A DNA stretch of 29,922 nucleotides, taken from the NCBI GenBank assembly GCA_964475955.1, contig CAYYZY010000090.1, forward strand, positions 1 to 29,922. The letters are read 5' to 3'. The notes beneath the pieces were generated by a model, which was not told where the DNA came from, did not search any database, and saw nothing but the letters and a program-made list of their open reading frames with translations. This document shows, piece after piece, positions 16,431-23,061 of this stretch. Position 1 is the stretch's first letter. Each line of letters begins with the position of its first letter. This DNA is from DATKZH01 sp964475955 (lineage in GTDB: Bacteria > Planctomycetota > Planctomycetia > Pirellulales > Thermoguttaceae). The position numbers were made by a program, and so were the translations under genes.

Positions 16431-17723
16431 CTAGTACATCCCCATCCCCGAGCCGCCGCCCATGTTGCGGGACCGGGTCATCGCCTCGAGGACCTTTTTG
16501 GCCGTGCGGCGGACTTCTTCGTTGTCGTCGTCGGCCGCCTTTTCCAGGATGGAAACGACTTGCGGCCCCGACTGGGTGAATCGCGCGCCGACGGCCCCGA
16601 TCAACGGGAGATCGGCCGGCTTGCGGGGATCGAGCGTCTCGAGCAACTCGGCCGTGACCTCCTTGACGTCGAAGGCCGCCGGGCCCTCCGGCTCGGGCGA
16701 CATGCCCGCGCCCATCCCGGACATCATGCCGGCCGGTCCACCCGTGCCCGGCGCGGGGATGAAGGACTGGAACGTGTTGAGGATCAGCCGCCGATCCTCG
16801 GCCGTGCCCTTCTCGAACGCCCGGATCAGGCCGGGGGTCACGGCTTCCGTCGCTGGGAGGATCCGCCCGAGCGCCGCGATTGCCGCGGTACGTGTGGCCC
16901 GGTTTTCGCCCGTGGCGGCTTCGACGAGTGTTTCCACGATCGGCTCGGCTTCGGGGAGCAGCACTCGACGCCTTGCGGCCGGCATGGGCATCTCCCCGTA
17001 CATTCCCATACCGCCACTTGGCATGCCGGCGTAGCCTCCCCCGTACATGTCTCCCCCGTAGCCCCCACCCACGGTCTGCACGGACGCGGGGTCCCGCTGG
17101 AAGATGGAGGACGACACGAAGCCTCCGGACGTGGGGTGCGGGACCAGCGCCGTGAGCACGTTGCGAACGGCCTGCGGCTCGGCTCCCTCCAGCAGCGTGT
17201 TGAGTGCCGAGGCCGACATGGGCTCCGCCGCCTCCAGGCTTGCCAGTGCAAGGTAGGCGCAGGCGCGCACGGTCGGGTCTTCGTCGCTCTCGAAGGCCTC
17301 TTCAAGCGTCGGCACGGCGGCCTCGGCTTCGCCGCCCATGTCCTGGAGGGCGAAGATGGCAAACAGCCGGCCGTTGCGGTTGCCCTGGTGGAGCTCCCGG
17401 GCGAGGACGTTGACGGCGTCGTCGGGCGGACGCGCGGCTCGAAGCGGTGCGGGGTGGCGGGGCGGCGTCGCGTCTTGATGGGCCGCGGTCCCGGATCCGC
17501 GCGTGCTGCGAGGAGACGGAGCCGTCTCGTACGGGATCGGGACGGTCACGTGCAGGAACATCCATCCCTGGAGCAGCACCAAGACCCAGGCCGCACGGTG
17601 CACCCGGGGCGACTTGCACCGGCTCGCCGCCAGCAGCAGGGCGACGACCAGGGCGCTTCCGGCCAGGACGAGCGTCGTCCTCGCCAACGCCGCGAGAATC
17701 TCCACAGCCGGCTCGTTCATCAT
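16431..17723 (-). CDS. Membrane HEAT-repeat protein with a BlaR1/M56-like N-terminus
   Basis: A 430-residue protein. Two predicted membrane helices (about 12-33 and 43-62) with SPRVHRAAWVLVLLQGW between them resemble the start of BlaR1/M56 sensor proteases, which are normally encoded right after BlaI. The protease part with its HExxH zinc site is not present. Instead, residues 100-195 and 255-420 form HEAT-like helix repeats (FAIFALQDMGGEAEAAVPTL; DPTVRACAYLALASLEAA; ATRTAAIAALGRILP). These are split by a Gly/Met/Tyr-rich linker (219-248, GGYGGDMYGGGYAGMPSGG), and the same composition recurs at 333-342 and at the end (GGGSGMGMY). The ATG at 17723 overlaps the BlaI stop (ATGA), so translation is coupled. 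It may be a non-proteolytic sensor or scaffold; function unknown. Confidence 0.72.
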   Translation of the reverse strand: MMNEPAVEILAALARTTLVLAGSALVVALLLAASRCKSPRVHRAAWVLVLLQGWMFLHVTVPIPYETAPSPRSTRGSGTAAHQDATPPRHPAPLRAARPPDDAVNVLARELHQGNRNGRLFAIFALQDMGGEAEAAVPTLEEAFESDEDPTVRACAYLALASLEAAEPMSASALNTLLEGAEPQAVRNVLTALVPHPTSGGFVSSSIFQRDPASVQTVGGGYGGDMYGGGYAGMPSGGMGMYGEMPMPAARRRVLLPEAEPIVETLVEAATGENRATRTAAIAALGRILPATEAVTPGLIRAFEKGTAEDRRLILNTFQSFIPAPGTGGPAGMMSGMGAGMSPEPEGPAAFDVKEVTAELLETLDPRKPADLPLIGAVGARFTQSGPQVVSILEKAADDDNEEVRRTAKKVLEAMTRSRNMGGGSGMGMY

Positions 17724-18127
17724 GTGCCCCCTTCCGGTTCGTCTTCCCCGCTCGCCCGGGCCGCCTCGTCGATGAGCCGCCGGAGCTGGTCGATCTCCGC
17801 GGGGCTGAGGCTGCGGTCCTTGACCAGGTGGGCGACCAGGGGGACGACGCTGCCGCCGCTCACCCGCTCGACGAGCAGGTCGAGGTGGCCGGCGCTGACG
17901 TCCTCCGGGGCCACGGCCGGCTGGTACTTGGCCGGTCGCGTGGCGGTTCGCGTGACCGCCCCCTTGGCCACCAGCCGATTGAGGCGGGTTTGGACCGTGG
18001 TGTACCCGATCTGGCGGCCGAGGGCCTGCTGGGCCTCGAGGATCGTGACGCTCCCTTCGCGCCAGAGCATCTGGAGGATCTCCATCTCCCCGGCCGAGAG
18101 CCGCGGAGTACTCCGCCCTTTTGCCAT
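17720..18127 (-). CDS. BlaI/MecI/CopY-family transcriptional repressor
   Basis: A 135-residue winged-helix repressor of the penicillinase-repressor family. It opens LSAGEMEILQMLWREGSVTILEAQQAL (10-36) followed by the recognition region GYTTVQTRLNRLVAKGAV (41-58) and the wing TRTATRPAKYQPAV. The C-terminal half provides dimerisation. In BlaI/MecI a partner protease cuts the repressor at an Asn-Phe bond to relieve repression; no Asn-Phe is present here, and the coupled partner lacks a protease domain, so release must work another way. The ATG at 18127 is preceded by GGGGAGG on the minus strand. Two dyads overlapping its own promoter suggest autoregulation. Confidence 0.93.
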   Translation of the reverse strand: MAKGRSTPRLSAGEMEILQMLWREGSVTILEAQQALGRQIGYTTVQTRLNRLVAKGAVTRTATRPAKYQPAVAPEDVSAGHLDLLVERVSGGSVVPLVAHLVKDRSLSPAEIDQLRRLIDEAARASGEDEPEGGT

Positions 18128-18219
18128 GACGTACCTCCCCAGAATGAGCCGCCCCCCGGAAGCGCCCGAAGCGTCTGTTCCGGCCGCTTCGGCCGTTGCT
18201 GGCCGGCGAAGGCGCCGAG

Positions 18220-18237
18220 CTATGACTGACGTCGTAG
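18220..18237. promoter_or_regulatory. Probable BlaI-type operator, downstream copy
   Basis: CTATGAC-TGAC-GTCGTAG: two 7-base half sites of opposite orientation with a 4-base gap and one mismatch. Its centre is 24 bases from the second dyad. It lies just downstream of the predicted start of transcription on the minus strand. Confidence 0.65.
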
Positions 18238-18240
18238 TTC

Positions 18241-18268
18241 ATTTTACGACTGTCGTCATAGCTGTCAA
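18241..18268 (-). promoter_or_regulatory. Predicted promoter of the BlaI/HEAT operon
   Basis: On the minus strand TTGACA (18263-18268), a perfect -35, is followed after 16 bases by TAAAAT (18241-18246). The two operator dyads cover the spacer and the region just beyond the -10. The leader to the ATG is about 110 bases and shows no other signal. Confidence 0.7.
18244..18261. promoter_or_regulatory. Probable BlaI-type operator, spacer copy
   Basis: TTACGAC-TGTC-GTCATAG has the same half sites and gap as the dyad at 18220-18237. It occupies the spacer and -10 of the promoter, so a bound repressor would block RNA polymerase. Confidence 0.65.
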
Positions 18269-18413
18269 GCGGGAGTCCGTGGAATTCGGGGATTTTTTGC
18301 GAGCGGTGCACGAGTGCGGCGACGGGTCGGCTTCTCGTGCCGGGAAGGGCCTCAAGGCGAGGCCGAGAAGGCCTGTGAACGGGCCACGCGCGCTGATCGT
18401 TCCTGGGGCCACA

Positions 18414-18470
18414 CCCCGGCGTAAACGCCGGGGCTACGACCGCTTCGCGGGAATGCCCGGTGAACCGGGC
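18414..18470. repeat. Two short GC hairpins, family I
   Basis: CCCCGGCG-TAAA-CGCCGGGG (18414-18433) is followed by GCCCGG-TGAA-CCGGGC (18455-18470). The rest of the gap from 18270 to 18519 has no gene. The hairpins lie between the promoter of the BlaI operon and the 3' end of the next minus-strand gene, so they could also stop that transcript. Confidence 0.75.
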
Positions 18471-18519
18471 GGCGCCCCGACTCGCGCTAAGCCGCCAGCG
18501 TCAAATCCTCAACCCTCAC

Positions 18520-19848
18520 TCACTTCTCAGGGGAGATATGCTCGCGATAGAACTCGACGAGCTCGGCCAGGTTGCAGTGGGCGTAGGGCTCGTCGCAGGC
18601 GACGGTGTGGCGGCCCGCGTCGGCGAACCACATGTCGAGCGTCTCCGCGGTGAAGACGGCGTCGTGCAGGTTGGAGTCCATGGACACGGGCCGCTTGATG
18701 ATCTCGATCATCGTGGGCACGTCGATCCGCCCGTAGTGCTCGACGAGCCGGGCGCTGAGCGCCTCGGCGCGCCCCGGGCCGGAGACGAGCACCGCGTCGT
18801 CGGGCACGAGGGGGAGGTCGGGGTGCTGCTGGCCGGGCTCGAGCACGGTCATCTGCCCGGCGTCGGCATGCACGCTGGCCATCGCCCGGCTCTTGTCGCT
18901 CAGCACGTAGTAGTATTCGCAGGTGCGCGGGGCGGCGCGGAGGATGTCGAGCGCTTCGTCGACGGTCGACGCCCGCTCCATCAAGTCGCGCAACAGGTAG
19001 CTCATGGGCACGCCGTCCCAGTCGCCGACGCCTTCGCCGCCCATCTCGCCGACGGCCAGCCCCTTCTCGTTCATCGCGGTGACCGTGCCGATGAAGCCCG
19101 CGTAGCCCAGGCTCATCCACGCGTTGCGTCCCTCGGGCATGAAGACGACCACGGCCGCGGCGTCCTGGAGGCGGACGTCGCGCATGTAGTCGAGCACCCG
19201 GGCGTGGATCACCGAGCCGTCTCTGGTGGCCTTGCCGCGCACGGCGACGCCGCTACAGTGGAACCGCTCGGGAAACAGGTTGGCGTAGCGCGCGTCGCGC
19301 GTGGAGACGCCGGCGGAGCGGGCCAGCGCGTCGCACTCGACCAGGAACCGCTTCGGCGTGTGCGGCTCGGTGCGGCGCCGGATCTCGGCCATGCGATCGA
19401 GGAACCACGTGCCCGACTGGAGGGTGTCGGCCCCGCCGACCAGGTAGAGCACGCGGTCGACCAGCTTTCGGGCCTTGGCGCCCAAGAGCGCGCCGTGGGC
19501 GGTTCCCATCTCCTCGGGCGTGCCGGCCACCAGGAGGATCGTCTTGCGCTGGCTCGTGCACAGAAGCCCGTGCCCGGCCGGGTCGCGGGCGACGATCTCC
19601 ATGGCCCGGACCTCGGCCGCCTGCAACGCGACGGGGCCGACCAGCCCTCCGGCCAACGCCGAAAAGACGCACGCGACGAGCAACCCCGCCAGGGCCGACC
19701 GACGCGGCAGCGCGGCGCCGTTTGAGGGTTGAGGAATCCGTAAGTGGGGCACGATTCCATCGCGCCCGGCACGTTGGAAACGTGCCCCACGACGAAGCAG
19801 CACGGGTTGTCTCTTCCGCGATCCTGATTCCATCTGACCGTCTTTCAT
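18520..19848 (-). CDS. C45-type autoproteolytic acyltransferase/hydrolase
   Basis: A 442-residue protein resembling the C45 (acyl-CoA:6-aminopenicillanic-acid acyltransferase-like) Ntn hydrolases, which cut themselves before a Cys that then becomes the nucleophile. The probable nucleophile is Cys198 in ERFHCSGVAV, followed by the typical GKATRDGSVIHARVLDYM. Downstream GTVTAMNEKGLAVGEMG and the metal-free amidase-like stretch VPMSYLLRDLMERASTVDEAL fit the family. A hydrophobic segment (51-78) preceded by RR could be a signal peptide or anchor. The ATG at 19848 overlaps the stop of the upstream gene by ATGA, with GGAG upstream, which supports it. It means that a palindromic repeat lies within codons 20-35. 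A GTG at codon 33 is an alternative start that would avoid most of it. The substrate is unknown; an amide or acyl conjugate is likely. Confidence 0.8.
   Translation of the reverse strand: MKDGQMESGSRKRQPVLLRRGARFQRAGRDGIVPHLRIPQPSNGAALPRRSALAGLLVACVFSALAGGLVGPVALQAAEVRAMEIVARDPAGHGLLCTSQRKTILLVAGTPEEMGTAHGALLGAKARKLVDRVLYLVGGADTLQSGTWFLDRMAEIRRRTEPHTPKRFLVECDALARSAGVSTRDARYANLFPERFHCSGVAVRGKATRDGSVIHARVLDYMRDVRLQDAAAVVVFMPEGRNAWMSLGYAGFIGTVTAMNEKGLAVGEMGGEGVGDWDGVPMSYLLRDLMERASTVDEALDILRAAPRTCEYYYVLSDKSRAMASVHADAGQMTVLEPGQQHPDLPLVPDDAVLVSGPGRAEALSARLVEHYGRIDVPTMIEIIKRPVSMDSNLHDAVFTAETLDMWFADAGRHTVACDEPYAHCNLAELVEFYREHISPEK
19744..19790. repeat. Inverted repeat, family H copy 1 (inside a reading frame)
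   Basis: GTGGGGCACGATTCCATCGC (start 19744) is complementary, with four mismatches in 23, to 19768-19790. The perfect copy of this family is at 24963-25055. Here it lies within the N-terminal codons of the C45-type gene if ATG 19848 is used. Confidence 0.7.
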
Positions 19849-21617
19849 TGAGAGGTCTCCACGGCAAAGTCAAACATGGACGAGAAGACGCGCTGGAGGT
19901 CGGCCCGGCTGACTTCACGTTCCGCAAGCCCGGCGGGCGGGTCGAACATGGCCGGGTGGGCCACGGTGTTCATCTGCCAGCCGCGGAACGTGACGGTGCC
20001 TTGGGCGCCGCCGACGTCGAACGTCACCCGGCGCGGGGTCTTCCCGTCGTCGCGCAGCACGAGGCGCAGGCTGCCCGGCTCGTCCTCTTTGAACGTGATC
20101 TCGATCGCAGGCGGGCCGTCGGCCGTGGGCACGCGCTCCGCTTCGATCCACTGCGACAGCACGTGGGGGGCGATGCCGATGCCGGCCGCCGCGCCCGCCG
20201 CCATGCGGAGCTTCATCAGGTTCTGCGGATCGACGTAGGCGAACGGATCGTCGGACTCGCCGTGCGACTCGCCGTGCGACTCGCCCGTCCCGCGAAACAG
20301 CATCTTCCCGCCGGAGACCATCCAGGGATCATCGTTCTGCCCCAGGGCCGTTTTGCCCACCACGGGCAGGTCGCCTTCGAGCTTGAAGCGGCCGTTGCGC
20401 CCACGAATCACGCGGAGCCACGCCTCGATTGGGTCGTCGTCTTCGGGCGTCACGGAGACGGAGAAGTCGATGAAGTGGCACCGTCCTTCGCGCGGCTCGG
20501 CGACCAGGAAGGTGGCCAACTGCTGAACGAGCGCCGCGATGATCTCCAGCGGCGCGCGGCGCCGAGGGGGCCGGTCGGGCGTTTTGGCGCCCTCGGGCAT
20601 GTCTTCGCCGAAGAAGGCCACGGCCGTGCGCAGCACGCGCGGCAGCTCGGCCATGGCCGTGTAGTGGCCGAGCCCCTCCAGCCACACGACGCGGTCTTCC
20701 ATCCCCAGCGCCGCGGCGAGCTTCCTCGTGCACGACGGCGGGATGACCTCGTCCACCGCCGCGTTGATCATCAGCACCCTTCCGGCCTGAGCGCGATCTC
20801 GGAGCCTGGCCGCGTGGCGGAGCGGGTCGACCGCGTCGATCGCCCGATCGATCTCCGCGCGCTCGTCGGGCGGCAGCGCCCGGATCACCTCGCTCAGCTC
20901 GGCCGTTTCGTAGGCGTGGTGGATGATCGTGTTCAGGTCGCCGCCGGCCAGGATCAGCATGGCGCGGTGCAGTCGGGGCTCCACGCCGGCCGACACGGCC
21001 GCCACGATCCCGCCCAGGCTGATGCCGGTGATGCCGATCCGCTCGGGGTCGACCTCCGGTCGGGAGGCGAGCAGGTCCACGGTACGACGCACGTCTTTCA
21101 AACCCTGCGAGAGGGCCCCGACGAACAGATCCGGGTTGTCGGCCAGCGCGCGGGGGCCGTCGGGCAGGCCGCGTTCCTCGTAGTAGGGCAGCTTGAACAT
21201 GATGGCCGGGATGCCGTGCGAGGCCAGCATCGAGCAGGTCATGCGCACCAGCACGAAGTCGCCGTCGAGGATGTGCATGCAGATCACCGCCGGACGCTTG
21301 GGATCGCCCGGCCCGATACCGTCGGGAACGTAATACTCGGCCGGAACCGTGTTGTTCTGAGCGACCGGCGTGACGACCGGCGACGGGTACGTGAGCCGGT
21401 AGATCGTGTATCCCGAGGCCCGCTTGCGCGACTCGATCCGGTACGTGAACGGATCGTCGTTGAAGGTCTCCGCCACGCGGACTTCCCGCGGCAGTTCTTC
21501 TTCGGGCTGGGCGGCATGCGCCGTCGCCGGCGCTACAAAGAGCGAAGCCGTGAGAACGGCGGCCGGGAGGACAAGCCGGGCCGGAATGGGTCGCTTGTCC
21601 CGAATCGCAACATCCAT
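19845..21617 (-). CDS. Secreted alpha/beta hydrolase with an extra C-terminal domain
   Basis: A 590-residue exported esterase or peptidase-like protein. Signal peptide 1-36 (RPIPARLVLPAAVLTASLFVAPATAHA). The catalytic triad is readable: Ser200 in GISLGG, Asp289 in NAAVDEVIPPS and His318 in GLGHYTA. The core (about 45-345) resembles acetyl-xylan-esterase/dienelactone-hydrolase-like proteins. Residues about 370-590 form a separate domain I do not recognise, with a small GESHGESHGES repeat. The ATG at 21617 has GGAG at the right distance; in-frame ATG 21662 is further upstream without a ribosome site. Its stop overlaps the start of the C45-type gene, so both are made together, which suggests two steps on one substrate. 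Confidence 0.82.
   Translation of the reverse strand: MDVAIRDKRPIPARLVLPAAVLTASLFVAPATAHAAQPEEELPREVRVAETFNDDPFTYRIESRKRASGYTIYRLTYPSPVVTPVAQNNTVPAEYYVPDGIGPGDPKRPAVICMHILDGDFVLVRMTCSMLASHGIPAIMFKLPYYEERGLPDGPRALADNPDLFVGALSQGLKDVRRTVDLLASRPEVDPERIGITGISLGGIVAAVSAGVEPRLHRAMLILAGGDLNTIIHHAYETAELSEVIRALPPDERAEIDRAIDAVDPLRHAARLRDRAQAGRVLMINAAVDEVIPPSCTRKLAAALGMEDRVVWLEGLGHYTAMAELPRVLRTAVAFFGEDMPEGAKTPDRPPRRRAPLEIIAALVQQLATFLVAEPREGRCHFIDFSVSVTPEDDDPIEAWLRVIRGRNGRFKLEGDLPVVGKTALGQNDDPWMVSGGKMLFRGTGESHGESHGESDDPFAYVDPQNLMKLRMAAGAAAGIGIAPHVLSQWIEAERVPTADGPPAIEITFKEDEPGSLRLVLRDDGKTPRRVTFDVGGAQGTVTFRGWQMNTVAHPAMFDPPAGLAEREVSRADLQRVFSSMFDFAVETSQ
20254..20285 (-). repeat. 12-base tandem repeat in the hydrolase gene
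   Basis: GACTCGCCGTGC is present twice with a further 8-base partial copy, giving Gly-Glu-Ser-His units in the C-terminal domain. It keeps the frame; slippage would change the number of units by four residues. Confidence 0.8.
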
Positions 21618-21685
21618 GGGTGACTCCGGGGTGATGTCAAGTCGCAGTGCAGGGACTTGCACGGGAATAGCCCCGTGCGATTCAT

Positions 21686-21762
21686 GGTGGCTGTGGTCGA
21701 GCGCAGCGAGCCCACAGTCCTACCGGTTCCGGGGGCTCGCTGCGCTCGACTCCGGCCACCCC
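21686..21762. repeat. Inverted repeat, family G copy 2
   Basis: GTGGTCGAGCGCAGCGAGCC (in 21693-21712) pairs with GGCTCGCTGCGCTCGACTCC (in 21734-21753). The outer GGTGGC and GCCACC also pair. The core is shared with 16327-16415. Confidence 0.8.
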
Positions 21763-21790
21763 GCCGCGTGCATGAGGGCTCGCTTGCCGG

Positions 21791-22831
21791 TCAAACGTTC
21801 CGTCCCAGCATGCGGTCCAGCGCGTCGGACGTGTGATAGACGAGCGCCTCGGGCCAGTGGGGGAAGGGGTTGAAGTACTCGAAGGTCAGGTAGCCGCGGT
21901 AGCCGGCCGCCTCCAGCGCGTCGAGCACCGCGGGCCAGTCGGTGGTGCCGTCCAACAGCGGCCGGAACGTGTGCAGGTTGAACTCGTGGACCCGCTTCGT
22001 GTATTCCTTGAGATGGACGTTTCGGATGCGTTTGCCCAGCACGGGAATCCAATGCTCCGGGAAATGGTAGAGCATGATGTTGCCCGTGTCGAAGTGGACG
22101 CACACGCGGTCCGAATCGAAGCTGTCGACGAACCGCACCATCTCCTGGGGGCTGTGGAGGTAGCCGTTGATGAAGATGTTCTCCACGTTCAGGTACACGC
22201 CGGCCTCTTCGGCCGCGGGGATCAGCCGGGCCATGGCCTCGCGGGCGCGGCGGTCGCAGACCTCGGGGGCGACCGGCGGGTCGTCGGCGATCCACGGCAC
22301 GTAGGTCGAGCCGGCGATGACCAGCAGGTTCTCGGTGCCCAGGAGTTTCGCGGTGCGGATCATGTCGAGCGCCAGCTCCAGGCCGCGCCGGCGGCGCTCG
22401 GGGTCGGCGTGTGTGAGCGAATAGGGCCAGAAGAGGAAGGAGCAGAGGCCGCTGATCTCCAGGCCGATGCGCCGGGCCATCCGGCCCACCGCGGCCACGT
22501 CGGCGTCGCCCGTGTCGGGCGTGAGGTCGCCGTCGAGCGCGTAGTTCAATTCGACGCCGTCGAAGCCCGCCTCCTTGCACAGCTCGAGGCACTCGGCGAG
22601 CGACATCTTGGCCGGGTACGGAAGCGCCCAGAGGTTGATCGACTTCTTCATGTCGTATCGTTTGCCGGGCTTGTTCGGGGGCGTTGGGGCCGGTTCGGGC
22701 CCGGGCTCCGCCCCCAGCCCCTGGGCCGCCATGAACGCACTGCCAAACGCGGCCGAATAGGCCAGCAGCTCGCGCCGGCTGAGCTCCGCCCGCGGCGGGA
22801 CTTCGGAGTCGCGGCTCGGGGGACGTGTCAT
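21791..22831 (-). CDS. Tat-exported sugar phosphate isomerase/epimerase-like protein
   Basis: A 346-residue xylose-isomerase-like TIM-barrel protein (AP endonuclease family 2). Its Tat signal is ELSRRELLAYSAAFGSAFMAAQG (16-38). The barrel starts at MKKSINLWALP. Metal-binding residues expected for the family are Glu217 (VYLNVEN), Asp248 (VHFDTGN), His273 (NVHLKEY) and Glu318 (YLTFEYF). They would hold a divalent metal for isomerisation or epimerisation of a sugar or sugar acid. The ATG at 22831 is preceded by AGGAGG at 7 bases; the frame stays open upstream to 23170 but has no ribosome site and is Arg-rich. It follows the same pattern as the Gfo/Idh protein: a usually cytoplasmic enzyme sent out by Tat. 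Substrate not predictable. Confidence 0.9.
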   Translation of the reverse strand: MTRPPSRDSEVPPRAELSRRELLAYSAAFGSAFMAAQGLGAEPGPEPAPTPPNKPGKRYDMKKSINLWALPYPAKMSLAECLELCKEAGFDGVELNYALDGDLTPDTGDADVAAVGRMARRIGLEISGLCSFLFWPYSLTHADPERRRRGLELALDMIRTAKLLGTENLLVIAGSTYVPWIADDPPVAPEVCDRRAREAMARLIPAAEEAGVYLNVENIFINGYLHSPQEMVRFVDSFDSDRVCVHFDTGNIMLYHFPEHWIPVLGKRIRNVHLKEYTKRVHEFNLHTFRPLLDGTTDWPAVLDALEAAGYRGYLTFEYFNPFPHWPEALVYHTSDALDRMLGRNV

Positions 22832-22936
22832 GCCGAAGCCTCCTGTACGAGGGGAAACGACCTGGAATGCACGCGCGGAACGGCTTCGCCGCCGCGTGGG
22901 CCATTCTACGAAGCCAAGTCGCGGCCGGTCAACCAC

Positions 22937-22965
22937 TTGGAATCGCCGCGCGCCTCGGGTATGCT
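22937..22965 (+). promoter_or_regulatory. Possible promoter for the NodB/FG-GAP gene
   Basis: TTGGAA (22937-22942), 17 bases, TATGCT (22960-22965), about 97 bases before the ATG at 23062, in the divergent gap. A weak match to the consensus. Confidence 0.3.
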
Positions 22966-23061
22966 GAATCGCGGGCCGACCGTGCGGGCTACACCGGGTC
23001 GGGCGCACGAAACGGGGATCCGGGGATACACTACCCGGACGAATACCAATGGGAGGACGCG

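Noticed and set aside
19722..21623. A 633-codon plus-strand frame opposite the alpha/beta hydrolase
   Set aside because: Antisense to a gene with a readable catalytic triad; it has no motifs.
22825..23061. Longer N-terminus for the NodB/FG-GAP protein
   Set aside because: It starts within the divergent gene and ahead of the predicted promoter; ATG 23062 gives the signal peptide and has GGGAGG.
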